Positions 12,401-20,462 of a stretch of 64,000 nucleotides of DNA are shown here, one piece after another. The translations under genes were made by a program, and so were the position numbers. A model generated the notes under the pieces. That model saw only the letters and a program-made list of their open reading frames with translations. It did no database searches and was not told the origin of the DNA. The DNA lies in contig CALUYS010000002.1 in NCBI GenBank assembly GCA_944325065.1, positions 1-64,000 on the forward strand, in the 5' to 3' direction. The first letter of the stretch is position 1. The number at the start of each line of letters is the position of its first letter. This stretch comes from Candidatus Gastranaerophilales bacterium. Lineage in GTDB: Bacteria > Cyanobacteriota > Vampirovibrionia > Gastranaerophilales > Gastranaerophilaceae.

Positions 12401-12514
12401 ATTATAAAAACATATAAAGATATAAAGGATTTACGTTTTAATGAACTATCAAAATCAAATGATATTTGTAAATATTGTGCTTATAAACATTTATGTAAAT
12501 TAGAAATATTATAG
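9437..12514 (+). CDS. UvrD-family helicase fused to a PD-(D/E)XK iron-sulfur nuclease domain
   Basis: A 1025-residue protein joining a superfamily-1 helicase to a RecB/AddB-type nuclease. The Walker A motif is GPGTGKT (residues 32-38), Walker B is MVDEYQDTN, and helicase motifs V and VI are visible in TYHGSKGREF and LLFVGITRAK. The C-terminal 250 residues hold the nuclease signature KIDRI ... YELYDYKTG, plus a cysteine in YLSCQRKFFY and a terminal C-x2-C-x5-C, together forming the [4Fe-4S] staple seen in AddB. It likely processes double-strand breaks. No separate recB, recC, addA or addB is adjacent. AAAGGGA (9426-9432) sets the start. Confidence 0.9.
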   Translation: MTEQTINYKIKPNEKQEECIKEINGKIMVLAGPGTGKTFTLINRIKNMLTSNINPDSILCLTFSDAAANEMRQRLIKELGIVATKVDIYTYHSFCNSIIKAYPNQFELNENVKLINPTVSLELMKKTIDEVEPKDFVPQRSDKYFYAKDFISYVLKLKSLRISKDDYLNYLNTNPNFKPKLNELKFEVLEREKSGNLKNKTRYQQIQKIEKDIAKAQELWEIYEIYKNKMFENNYIDFQDMINFVINQFEADNLFLKEIANKYNYLMVDEYQDTNSLQNNIIFKLLDEMENKNIMVVGDDDQIIYGFQGAKLDNVENFLTKYPDTKVICLNENNRSAQNILDLSYLIINQDNNRLENNKNFNKFNITKKLIAKNNKIIEQERKIKFYQFGETMQEYNFIVENIDKLTKSNSMSKDKNNEVDLSQIAIISKKRADLSIFAELLKNKNIPYQIDEGKSIFTIRASILIYFYLKTLDNHILNSDKLFGILLSSPFEIDLNDYNRLLMEQRINQKDFITNMEYLLEKENEFVDVKKIKDFLNTFNYLKDYASKNDLYETIIEIINRTGILEYYFKSDKNKMENIMSIKKIIDEAKELKDLNPLVSINDFVKYFDEALKNEIDITIDKNNMVQNAVQLITYHGSKGREFDYVYLPNLTASSWEDFRKNGDYKFVTDEVLDPVVEQEKKDAELLKLLFVGITRAKFGLTMSFASSNNEKPQELTKYLNIAFDKKFDFENYQIDYNRNLFENEYFKFLSKDIYNHQKAFEQEIKQRINNIILSPTRLNDYLSCQRKFFYLKVLNIDIQHANWDNANYGTAIHNVLEKATNFAFQNNCYPKLEEILQWFKHNIDNSTFTTVEKKEMFQKRGIDALNDYYSRFIETPIKSITHVEYSFKNVEVKGNFISGKIDRIEKNKDGTYELYDYKTGTPVSSKKIAIGELHEDYFNQLCFYKYAFEKMTNKKVSKVGLIYVENHSKTVYKELTNKDMEYIENLIIKTYKDIKDLRFNELSKSNDICKYCAYKHLCKLEIL

Positions 12515-12521
12515 TAATAAA

Positions 12522-13232
12522 TTAAGAATCATTTTTAGTTTTTAAACCAGTTTCAAACCCTGGCATAAGAAGAGCAAGAGGAATAAATCTTGAGAATATT
12601 TTTCCCCAACTTTTAGCAGCACCTCCACCTTGTGTAAGCATTGATGCAGCTAGACAAGTATCATCAAGTTGTGAAGATAAATCTTTAACGCTCATTTTTC
12701 TTTCTTTTTGAGAATTAAAAATTTTATTATTTATAGCATTACCAATCTTATTACCAATAAACATGCCACCAATTAGTGAGCCAATTGTAATAATAGCTTT
12801 GGTTAAATTTTTAGCTTTGGTATTTTTAAATTTATTAGCAGCAAATTTTTCAAAAGCTTTAACAGTAATACCAACAGTTGAGATAGGTATAATAATATTA
12901 GCTATCATTTGAAAAATACCTTCTTTAAACTTAGCTTTAATGTTTTGTTTTTTATCAAACAAACTTCCGCCAATAAATCCGCCTAAAACAGAACTACCAG
13001 CAATTCCTATCATTTCTTTTTCACCATAATCAATCTTGCTTATAAGCCAGTCTTTAGGTTTATTCCAATTAGTAAAATTAGGTTTAGCTAAGATTTTATG
13101 TCCTTGTCTTTTTCCAATTAAAGCGATAGCAGCTCCAACAAAGGAACATGTGCCAACTGTTGAACCTGCTATTACTTTTTTATTTATTGGTTTTTTTTTA
13201 CTTATATTTGATGTTTTGGTTGTAACTTCCAT
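12522..13232 (-). CDS. Membrane protein of unknown function
   Basis: A 236-residue protein with a basic Lys/Thr-rich N-terminus and several Gly- and Ala-rich hydrophobic segments (around residues 20-40, 75-90, 105-125, 143-165 and 212-226), suggesting multiple membrane helices. No family is recognised. It lies 60 bases downstream of clpP on the same strand and could be the last gene of that cluster, but a clear ribosome binding site is lacking, so the start is uncertain. Lineage-restricted proteins of this style are common in gut Melainabacteria (inference). Confidence 0.6.
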   Translation of the reverse strand: MEVTTKTSNISKKKPINKKVIAGSTVGTCSFVGAAIALIGKRQGHKILAKPNFTNWNKPKDWLISKIDYGEKEMIGIAGSSVLGGFIGGSLFDKKQNIKAKFKEGIFQMIANIIIPISTVGITVKAFEKFAANKFKNTKAKNLTKAIITIGSLIGGMFIGNKIGNAINNKIFNSQKERKMSVKDLSSQLDDTCLAASMLTQGGGAAKSWGKIFSRFIPLALLMPGFETGLKTKNDS

Positions 13233-13292
13233 AATAATATAAAAACCGTAAAAAATATTTTTGTTATTTTTAATAGTAAAATTAACAAAACG

Positions 13293-13883
13293 TTACGAAA
13301 GTGTTTCTGGAGTAACGACCTTATCAATCATACCATATTCAAGAGCTTCTTGAGGGGTCATAATATAATCACGATCAGTATCTTTTTCAATTTTCTTTAA
13401 GGATTGCCCTGTATTTGAAGCTAAAATTTCATTTAATGATTTTTTAATACGAATAATTTCAGCAGCTTGAATTTCAATATCAGTTGCTTGACCTTGAGCA
13501 CCGCCTAGAGGTTGGTGGATTAAAACACGAGAATGTGGTAAACACATACGCTTTCCTTTTGCACCTGATGAAAGTAAGAATGCTCCCATTGAAGCAGCCT
13601 GACCTAGACATATTGTTGAAACATCTGCTCTTATATGCTGCATTGTATCGTATATTGCAAAACCTGCTGTAACGCTTCCACCTGGACTATTTATATACAA
13701 CATAATATCTTTTTCAGGATTTTCACTGTCAAGAAGTAACAATTGTGCCACTATCAAATTTGCAACCATATCATCAACAGGTGTTCCTAAGAAAATAATT
13801 CTCTCACGAAGCAAACGTGAAAAAATATCAAATGAACGTTCTCCACGTGATGACTGTTCTATTACTACAGGTACAAAACTCAT
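13293..13883 (-). CDS. clpP: ATP-dependent Clp protease proteolytic subunit
   Basis: Serine protease that forms the double-heptamer barrel of the Clp protease and degrades proteins unfolded by ClpX, ClpA or ClpC. The catalytic triad is S98 (GQAASMGA), H123 (LIHQPLGG) and D172 ([10 protein letters not shown]). The length of 196 residues is typical. AGGAG precedes the ATG at the expected distance. It follows tig with 37 bases between them, the common tig-clpP order, but clpX is not adjacent in this window. Confidence 0.98.
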   Translation of the reverse strand: MSFVPVVIEQSSRGERSFDIFSRLLRERIIFLGTPVDDMVANLIVAQLLLLDSENPEKDIMLYINSPGGSVTAGFAIYDTMQHIRADVSTICLGQAASMGAFLLSSGAKGKRMCLPHSRVLIHQPLGGAQGQATDIEIQAAEIIRIKKSLNEILASNTGQSLKKIEKDTDRDYIMTPQEALEYGMIDKVVTPETLS

Positions 13884-13920
13884 AGACTAACTCCTATCTT
13901 TTACTAATATCTTTTTTTAA

Positions 13921-15216
13921 TTATACTAAATTTACAGTATTTTTTTCAGCCAAGAATTTGCTTACCTTATCCATTAAGGCTTGTTGACCAATACCGTGAA
14001 TTATATTACTATTTTTTCTTATTTCTTCATAAATTACATCCAAACTTGTATTATATGCATAGGCTAAATCTTCAATTTTAGATTGTAATTCCTGTGGAGT
14101 GACTTGAATATTTTCATTTTGAGCTATTTTAGCAATAATTAATGTATTTTTAATTCTATTTTTAGCTTCATCTTTTATATTATGCATCAATTCAGGGTTT
14201 TTAGATTCAAGTAACTTCCCGAACTCAATTCCTGTACCACCTTGGAATTGAGTAGCATATTCATTTAATATATTACGAGATTCACGTTCCACCATTGCAT
14301 CAGTTACAATAACCTCACCAATTTTCATAACTTCATCAAATATTTTCTTTTCTTTACGACGAATATTTTCTTTTTCTTCATATTCTTTTAGATATTTTTC
14401 AATATCAGCTTTTAATTCATCTAAAGTTTCAAAACTTGAGACTTTTTTTGCAAATTCATCATTAAGTTCTGGTAATATTTTTTCTTTTATTTCATTTATT
14501 TTTATATTAAAAACAGCATCTTTTCCTTTTATTTTTTCATCGTGATAATCATCTGGGAATTTAACGTTTATATCAAATTCTTCATTAAGGTTATGTCCAA
14601 CAATTGCTTCAGCAAAGCCAGGTATAAATGCACTATTAGCTAAATCAAGTAAATAGTCTTTTCCATCACCATGTTCAATCGGTTCACCATCAATAAATCC
14701 TTTAAAATCAATAACAACGCTATCTTCTGTCGTTGCTGTTTCGTGTGTTGCAGTTTTTAATTCTGCACTTTTTTTAACAAGATTGTCAAGTTCTTCTTGA
14801 ACATCATTTTCTTTTCTTGTGTATTTTTCAGTTTCAAAAGTTAAATCTTTATAATTTTCGATTTTAACTTCAGGTCTTAGCTCAACTTCAGCTTTAACAG
14901 AAACAGGTTCACCTTTTTCAAATTTATAATCTGTAACCACAGGTTCAACAAGTATATCCAAATTGTTGTCAACGATTGCTTTATGAAATGCTTTTGGCAA
15001 CATAGACTCAATAGCTTCACGTTTAATATAATCAGCACCAACGTGCTTTTCAAGTATATGTTTTGGTGCTTTCCCACGGCGGAAACCTGGGATGTTAACA
15101 CTATTCCCTATTTTACGACAAGACATATCGTATGCTTTTTGAGATTCTTTATCATCAAATATTATTTCTAAATTTGCTAATGTATTATTTTCATTTTTTT
15201 CAACTTTAATTTCCAT
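13921..15216 (-). CDS. tig: Trigger factor (ribosome-associated chaperone and prolyl isomerase)
   Basis: Binds nascent chains at the ribosome exit tunnel. The N-terminal ribosome-binding domain contains the signature segment PGFRRGKAPKHIL (around residues 43-55), the middle is an FKBP-type peptidyl-prolyl isomerase domain, and the C-terminal third is the helical substrate cradle. The 431-residue length is normal. GAGGAAAAA lies before the ATG. It forms a tight minus-strand cluster with waaA upstream (82-base gap) and clpP downstream. Confidence 0.97.
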   Translation of the reverse strand: MEIKVEKNENNTLANLEIIFDDKESQKAYDMSCRKIGNSVNIPGFRRGKAPKHILEKHVGADYIKREAIESMLPKAFHKAIVDNNLDILVEPVVTDYKFEKGEPVSVKAEVELRPEVKIENYKDLTFETEKYTRKENDVQEELDNLVKKSAELKTATHETATTEDSVVIDFKGFIDGEPIEHGDGKDYLLDLANSAFIPGFAEAIVGHNLNEEFDINVKFPDDYHDEKIKGKDAVFNIKINEIKEKILPELNDEFAKKVSSFETLDELKADIEKYLKEYEEKENIRRKEKKIFDEVMKIGEVIVTDAMVERESRNILNEYATQFQGGTGIEFGKLLESKNPELMHNIKDEAKNRIKNTLIIAKIAQNENIQVTPQELQSKIEDLAYAYNTSLDVIYEEIRKNSNIIHGIGQQALMDKVSKFLAEKNTVNLV

Positions 15217-15298
15217 TTTTTTTCCTCAATTGTCTTCAAATTACTTTTTATTATAAAACAAATATATAAATTATGCAAAGAGCCTAAAAACTTGTTTT

Positions 15299-16567
15299 TT
15301 ATTTAAAAATAAGTTTATATGCTTTATCAACAGCACCTTTATTTTCTATAAAAACATCTTTACAATTTTGCATAGATAAATTGTAAAACGCTTTATCACA
15401 AAGAAGTTTAATTGTTATATCATAAAATTCATTTTCATTATTAACAATAAATGCAGAATTTTTGTTTTTTAAAATATTATAAACATCCTTAAAGTTAAAA
15501 TAGAAAGGGCCGCTTATTGTAGGTTTGTCCCACAAAGTTGCTTCAAGAGGGTTATGTCCTCCTGTTTTTACAAAACTACCGCCAATAAATGCGAAATCAC
15601 ATATTGAATATAATTTGCTTAATTCTCCCATTGTGTCAAGTAAAATTATATCATTTTTCTCAAAAGTAGCATTTTGGGAACGTTTACCAAATTTTATGTT
15701 TTCTTTTTTTAATAAGTTTATAACTTCACTATATCTTTCAGGATGTCTTGGTGCAAGTATCATTTTAAAGTTCGAATTAGACTGTTTAACTTTTTTATAC
15801 ACATTAATAACTATTTCATCTTCACCTTTATGTGTTGAGCCTGATATCATCATTTTTTTATCTTCAATTTTAAATTGTGATTTTAAATTATATATTTCAT
15901 TTTTATTTAAAATTTTTATAATATCAAACTTCAAATTACCCATCACTTCAACAATATTTCGGTTTGCACCTATATCAACAATCCTTAATGCATCCTCTTT
16001 TGTTTGCATTAGTATTTTTGTATATTTATTTAAAATGCGAGAGAAGAAAAAGCCTAATTTTTTATACCCACAATATGAATTTGGAGAAATGCGACCATTT
16101 ATAATGTATAATTCAATTTTCATTTTTTTAGCAATATTAACAAAGTTTGGCCATATTTCAGTTTCTGCAATTATAACCTTCTTTAAATTAAGCTTTTTTA
16201 AAAATAATTTAACACTAAAATAAAAATCATAAGGAAAACAAAATATCCCATCTACTTTGTTTTTAAACTTTTTCTCGGCTAAATCATATCCTGTTTTTGT
16301 AACAGTTGAAATAAAAATTTTGCTTACATTTCTATCTCTATTATCCAAAACTTTATTTATAAAATTTTCAACAGCATTGATTTCTCCAACTGAAACTGCA
16401 TGGATTAATATATTTTGTGTTTCTTTAAAATCATCTTTGAATTCAAAAAATCCAAGCTTTTTAAAAAATCCAAATCTGAACTTTTTGACTTTTAAAAATA
16501 AAATTAAAAGAATAGGAAAACATATTATAACAAAAATTAATTGAAAAATGTTATAAATAAAAAGCAT
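15299..16567 (-). CDS. waaA: 3-deoxy-D-manno-octulosonic acid (Kdo) transferase
   Basis: Adds Kdo from CMP-Kdo to lipid A precursor on the inner face of the cytoplasmic membrane (GT30). An N-terminal membrane anchor (residues 1-26) is followed by HAVSVGE with the catalytic Glu at 62, AETEIWPN, INGRIS, GNLKFD, GSTHKGEDE, LAPRHPER and FIGGSFVKTGGHNPLE, all hallmark WaaA segments. At 422 residues it is full length. Its presence implies a lipopolysaccharide-bearing outer membrane. The ribosome binding site (AGAGG) is unusually far from the ATG, so the exact start is slightly uncertain. Confidence 0.95.
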   Translation of the reverse strand: MLFIYNIFQLIFVIICFPILLILFLKVKKFRFGFFKKLGFFEFKDDFKETQNILIHAVSVGEINAVENFINKVLDNRDRNVSKIFISTVTKTGYDLAEKKFKNKVDGIFCFPYDFYFSVKLFLKKLNLKKVIIAETEIWPNFVNIAKKMKIELYIINGRISPNSYCGYKKLGFFFSRILNKYTKILMQTKEDALRIVDIGANRNIVEVMGNLKFDIIKILNKNEIYNLKSQFKIEDKKMMISGSTHKGEDEIVINVYKKVKQSNSNFKMILAPRHPERYSEVINLLKKENIKFGKRSQNATFEKNDIILLDTMGELSKLYSICDFAFIGGSFVKTGGHNPLEATLWDKPTISGPFYFNFKDVYNILKNKNSAFIVNNENEFYDITIKLLCDKAFYNLSMQNCKDVFIENKGAVDKAYKLIFK

Positions 16568-16631
16568 GTATAAGCCAAAACCTCTTTATTAAATATATTA
16601 ACTTTTCTCATATAATCAAAAATTAAATATA

Positions 16632-16659
16632 TTGTCAAATATTATTTAATACATATAAT
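16632..16659 (+). promoter_or_regulatory. Promoter of the NUDIX gene; predicted leaderless start
   Basis: -35 TTGTCA (16632-16637), 16-bp spacer, -10 TATAAT (16654-16659), then 6 nt to the ATG at 16666. There is no Shine-Dalgarno sequence. The arrangement matches the gmk promoter almost exactly. Confidence 0.7.
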
Positions 16660-16665
16660 AAGAAA

Positions 16666-17193
16666 ATGAAAGAATTTAAAGAAAAACAGATTTATCGAAA
16701 AGAAATATATAACGGTCGTGTTATTGATGTTGTATGTGATGACATTATTTTGCAAGATGGTAGAAATTCAAAGCGAGAAGTAGTTTTACATCCAGGTGGT
16801 GTTGTTATTCTTGCTATTGATGATAATGATATGATTTATATGGTAAAACAATATCGTTATGCTATACAAAAAGAAATATATGAACTTCCAGCTGGTCGAC
16901 TTGAAAAAAATGAAGACCCATTTTTATGTGCAAAAAGAGAATTAGAAGAAGAATGTGGACTTGTTGCCAACTCATGGATATGTTTGGGTGAAATATATTC
17001 TTCTCCTGGAATTTTGAACGAAAAACTTTATTTGTATAAAGCAATAAACTTAAAACACACAAAACAAAATCTCGATGATGGTGAATTTTTATCTGTTTGC
17101 AAATTTAATTATAACACAATAATAAATATGATTAAAAACTTTCAAATTCAAGATGCCAAAACAATTTGTGCTTTTTTGTTTAATAATATTTAA
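16666..17193 (+). CDS. NUDIX hydrolase, probable ADP-ribose pyrophosphatase
   Basis: Hydrolyses nucleoside diphosphates linked to another group, most likely ADP-ribose to AMP and ribose 5-phosphate. The complete Nudix box G-x5-E-x7-REL-x-EE-x-G spans residues 77-99. Upstream ELPAGRLE and VKQYRYA segments match the NudF/ADPRase subgroup; 175 residues is typical. The start is leaderless by promoter position. The last codons and stop lie in the first copy of a 16-bp perfect tandem repeat. Confidence 0.92.
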   Translation: MKEFKEKQIYRKEIYNGRVIDVVCDDIILQDGRNSKREVVLHPGGVVILAIDDNDMIYMVKQYRYAIQKEIYELPAGRLEKNEDPFLCAKRELEEECGLVANSWICLGEIYSSPGILNEKLYLYKAINLKHTKQNLDDGEFLSVCKFNYNTIINMIKNFQIQDAKTICAFLFNNI

Positions 17194-17209
17194 GTTTAAT
17201 AATATTTAA
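17178..17209 (+). repeat. 16-bp perfect tandem duplication at the end of the NUDIX gene
   Basis: GTTTAATAATATTTAA occurs twice in direct succession (17178-17193 and 17194-17209). The first copy encodes the last residues and TAA stop of the NUDIX gene; the second is non-coding. It looks like a recent replication-slippage duplication. Confidence 0.8.
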
Positions 17210-17291
17210 ATATTAGTTGCAATTTTTTTCTGTTTAAGTTTTAATTTTATCCGGTCTTTAAATATTTTTTTAAATAGGAGGAAAGTTAGTA

Positions 17292-19022
17292 ATGAAAATT
17301 ACATCAAGTTGGCAATCTTTTAATGGTTTAAATGCTAAAGAACTAAAATATCTATGTAAAATAGATAACTCAAAGATGTTAAAACCATTAAATGTAATAA
17401 ATAAAGATATGGTAAGTTTTGGTAGTATAAAAAAAATATCTGTTACTAATCTTGACAAAGCAGATGTAAAAGAAGCAGCATTAAGTCTTGTTTCATCAAC
17501 ATCAGGTCATAGAGCAATATATCCAAGCAATATCTTTAATCGGGATTTAATGAAATTATTTGCGGCTGGTATAGGAGAATGGGTAAAAAACAATCCACTC
17601 AAAGATAAAAGTAAAAAACCAACTGTTATGATAGGTGGTGATACAAGAAAAGCTTCAAAAGAATGTATACAAGATATGGCAAATGTTCTTGTTTCACAAG
17701 GGATAAATGTAAGAATAAATAAAAAACCTATTCCAACACCGTTGCATTCTTTATATGCCAAAGAAAATAAAGATGATGTAAATTTATCAATACTTCTCAC
17801 TGCAAGTCATAATCCTTGGGAATATGCAGGTGTAAATTTTGTGACAAAAGATGGTGCTATTGCAGGAAGCGAAATTACTCAAGATATTGCAAATGAAATA
17901 ATAGCTATAAGTGACAAGGGTGGATATTTTATTAATACAAAAAATAAAGGAGAAGAAACAGCAGTTGATGAAGATTCTTATCAATTATATAAAACAAAAA
18001 TTGAACAATCAGGATTAATTGATTTTGAAAAAATAAAAGAATCTGGTATCGAAATAAATTATGATAGCTTAGATGGCACAGGTCAATTTGTTTTACCAAG
18101 ACTTCTTAAGGAGAAAGGAATCTCGATTAGAAAAATTTCACCTGAAAACCGAAAACTTGAAGGTCCAAATCCTGAAGCTAAAAATTTAATTCCTTTAATG
18201 CAAAAAGTAAAAACAAGTAATGCAAAACTTGTAATAGGTCTTGCAAATGATGGTGATGCAGACCGTTTTGGAATTATTGATAAAGACGGTTCATTTATTA
18301 CTCCAAATGATGTGATATTACTTGCAGCTTATCACTTAAATAAAAACAAAGGAAAACAAGGTTCAATTGTTAAAAGTCAAACTACATCATCTCTACTTGA
18401 TGCTTTTGCAAAAACATACGGATTTAAATTACATACAACACCCGTTGGTTTTAAGTATATTGGAGAAGATATAATTAAAATCCGTGAAAATGAAAATTTA
18501 GATATACTTATTGCAGGTGAAGAATCAGGAGGATTAACAGTCCCGAATCATATACCTGAAAAAGATGGAATAATTGCAGTTATGCTTATAACAGATTTAA
18601 TGGCAAATGAACAAAAATCATTATCTCAAATACTAAACAATATAAAAAAAGAAATGAAAGTCCATTTTCAAGCTAACTCATTTAGTAAAACATTAGATGA
18701 TGATAAAAAGAAAGAAAAAATTATTAATAAGATGGAAGGTATATACAATAAAGCTATAATTAATGGACATATTCAATTTGCAAATGGTTTTGATATTGAT
18801 ATTGAAAGAACAAAAGCACATCGTCAGGAAATGATAAATTATAGTGGTAAATCAGATGGTGTAAAATTATTTTTCACAAATGGTTCATCAGTTTTAATTC
18901 GTAAAAGTGGTACAGAGCCAAAAGTTCGTGGATATGTTGAAGCATACGGAGAAAATGATAATGAAGCACTTGAAAATATGAATAAATTAAGCAATATTCT
19001 CTTAAATAATATTATGCAATAG
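17292..19022 (+). CDS. Phosphoglucomutase/phosphomannomutase family protein with N-terminal extension
   Basis: Alpha-D-phosphohexomutase that moves phosphate between positions 1 and 6 of hexoses, linking glycolysis to glycogen or envelope sugars. The phosphoserine loop is TASHNPWEY (S172), the metal-binding loop DGDADR (320-325), the sugar-specificity loop GEESGG and the phosphate-binding loop RKSGTEPKVRGYVE. At 576 residues it exceeds the usual 450-550, partly because residues 1-50 form a basic extension with VSFG at 41-44, similar to three other proteins here. AGGAGGAAAG (17276-17285) is a strong start signal. A terminator follows. Substrate choice (glucose or mannose) cannot be read with certainty. 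Confidence 0.92.
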   Translation: MKITSSWQSFNGLNAKELKYLCKIDNSKMLKPLNVINKDMVSFGSIKKISVTNLDKADVKEAALSLVSSTSGHRAIYPSNIFNRDLMKLFAAGIGEWVKNNPLKDKSKKPTVMIGGDTRKASKECIQDMANVLVSQGINVRINKKPIPTPLHSLYAKENKDDVNLSILLTASHNPWEYAGVNFVTKDGAIAGSEITQDIANEIIAISDKGGYFINTKNKGEETAVDEDSYQLYKTKIEQSGLIDFEKIKESGIEINYDSLDGTGQFVLPRLLKEKGISIRKISPENRKLEGPNPEAKNLIPLMQKVKTSNAKLVIGLANDGDADRFGIIDKDGSFITPNDVILLAAYHLNKNKGKQGSIVKSQTTSSLLDAFAKTYGFKLHTTPVGFKYIGEDIIKIRENENLDILIAGEESGGLTVPNHIPEKDGIIAVMLITDLMANEQKSLSQILNNIKKEMKVHFQANSFSKTLDDDKKKEKIINKMEGIYNKAIINGHIQFANGFDIDIERTKAHRQEMINYSGKSDGVKLFFTNGSSVLIRKSGTEPKVRGYVEAYGENDNEALENMNKLSNILLNNIMQ

Positions 19023-19040
19023 TTCATCAAATATAATTAT

Positions 19041-19072
19041 AAAGGCATCAATTGAAAAAATGCCTTTTTTTC
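19041..19072 (+). terminator. Rho-independent terminator after the phosphohexomutase gene
   Basis: An 8-bp stem (AAAGGCAT 19041-19048 with 19060-19067) is followed by a T-rich run. It begins 18 bases after the stop. Confidence 0.85.
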
Positions 19073-19082
19073 TTTTCTTTTA

Positions 19083-19352
19083 GGGATTTATATACGAGAT
19101 TATACTAAATTAATCCCAATCCATCGTACTGAATTTATTTACCATAAATGGAACATTTAACTTGCACGACTCAACTTCGTTTGTCTAAAAGAGAAATTTT
19201 TATTTTTTTTTGTTTATTAAATACTTAAACACACTATGCTTCGCTGGGTATAGAGGGTCACAAGTTTGTACCTTTACCGTGTTCACTTTATAAAGTTGAC
19301 CATGACAATTTTAAATGGTTTTGTTTAGGTGTAAACTAGTATATAAATACCC
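19083..19352. mobile_element. MITE-like element 1 with terminal inverted repeats
   Basis: A 270-bp non-coding element. The left end GGGATTTATATACGAG and the right end CTAGTATATAAATACCC are inverted copies of each other over about 25 bp with few mismatches. The same ends occur in the element at 45857. Possible 8-bp target duplication: TTCTTTTA (19075-19082) on the left and TTATTTTA (19353-19360) on the right, one mismatch. No transposase frame is inside, so it would need a transposase in trans. It fills the 335-base gap between two convergent genes. Confidence 0.7.
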
Positions 19353-19357
19353 TTATT

Positions 19358-20383
19358 TTATTTACTATTTTCAAGTATCTGTTTTATAGCTATAAAATAC
19401 CCGTCATTATTTATATGTTCGGTTTTAAATTCAGCTTCTTTAAACACACAATCTTGAGCATTTCCCATAGCAATTGAGACACCATTACCTTGATTAACCG
19501 TTCTCATCATATCAAGGTCATTTTCAGCATCACCAATAGCTGCACATTCATCAAGATTAATCCCAATATAATCAGTCAAAAATTTTATAGCCTGACCTTT
19601 TGATGTTGTTTTGTTACTTACCTCACAATACCATGTTCCAGAATTAAAAACTGTAAGTTCATTTTCAACATCAAGTTCTTTTCTTAACACATCGCGTGTT
19701 GGGTTCATTTCATCCATAGATTTTGAGTTTTTTTTTAAAAATAAAACTTTAGTTACACTTTTTTCAACTATTTCATTTATTGGCATATAAGCTGTATCAA
19801 GGTTTTGATTTGTAGGCAATTTTGCATCTTGACTGTTTGAAGTTGGAACACCTTCAATATAAAAAACCATTTTAAGTTGGGGGTCTTGCTCTGTCAATTT
19901 TAAGCCTATCTGTGCTATTTTTTTAACGGTTTGAGGTTTTATTTTGTCTTCAAAAAGAATATTACCGTCTTTATCAAGCACAGCACCACCTTGCTGGGTT
20001 ATTAAATAGTCAGACTTTACACCTATATCCTCCATAACAGGTTTTAATTCAAAAGAACTTCGACCTGTAGCATAAATAACAGAAATGCCAGAATTTTGAA
20101 GCATGTGAATTCCTTTTCTTGCTGTTTCAGGAATTTTGCCATCGTATTTACGTATTGTCCCATCAATATCCGTAAAAAACATCTTTATTGGCTTTTTCTT
20201 TGAAATTTTTAAACTTGTAATAGGCTTTATTAACTCTTTCTTGCCTTTAAAACTTACAGTATCTTGCATGACCTGATTTAAATTCCTTGATTTATAAAAC
20301 ATATTTAAAATAGTTTTTTTGTTTATTTTATTATTAATGTTTTTTCTTGTAAAGCTATAATTATCAATATTATAAATTTTCAT
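19358..20383 (-). CDS. HAD-superfamily (Cof-type, IIB) phosphatase with N-terminal extension
   Basis: Predicted sugar-phosphate phosphatase. HAD motif I is DIDGT (residues 72-76), motif II is YATGRSS, a Cof-type alpha/beta cap lies in the middle, and motif IV is GDAENDLDM near residue 295. Typical Cof proteins start just before motif I; here about 65 extra residues precede it, basic and Asn/Lys-rich, with VSFKG at 43-47. The same kind of extension appears on the phosphohexomutase, the giant GH13 protein and the 742-aa membrane protein. TAGGAG gives a good start. Substrate unknown. Confidence 0.88.
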   Translation of the reverse strand: MKIYNIDNYSFTRKNINNKINKKTILNMFYKSRNLNQVMQDTVSFKGKKELIKPITSLKISKKKPIKMFFTDIDGTIRKYDGKIPETARKGIHMLQNSGISVIYATGRSSFELKPVMEDIGVKSDYLITQQGGAVLDKDGNILFEDKIKPQTVKKIAQIGLKLTEQDPQLKMVFYIEGVPTSNSQDAKLPTNQNLDTAYMPINEIVEKSVTKVLFLKKNSKSMDEMNPTRDVLRKELDVENELTVFNSGTWYCEVSNKTTSKGQAIKFLTDYIGINLDECAAIGDAENDLDMMRTVNQGNGVSIAMGNAQDCVFKEAEFKTEHINNDGYFIAIKQILENSK

Positions 20384-20462
20384 GCTTTTTCTCCTATTTA
20401 AAGCTATTAAGCATAATTATAATACTGCGAATATAGCATTTTGGCAATTTTTTTTAAATAAT

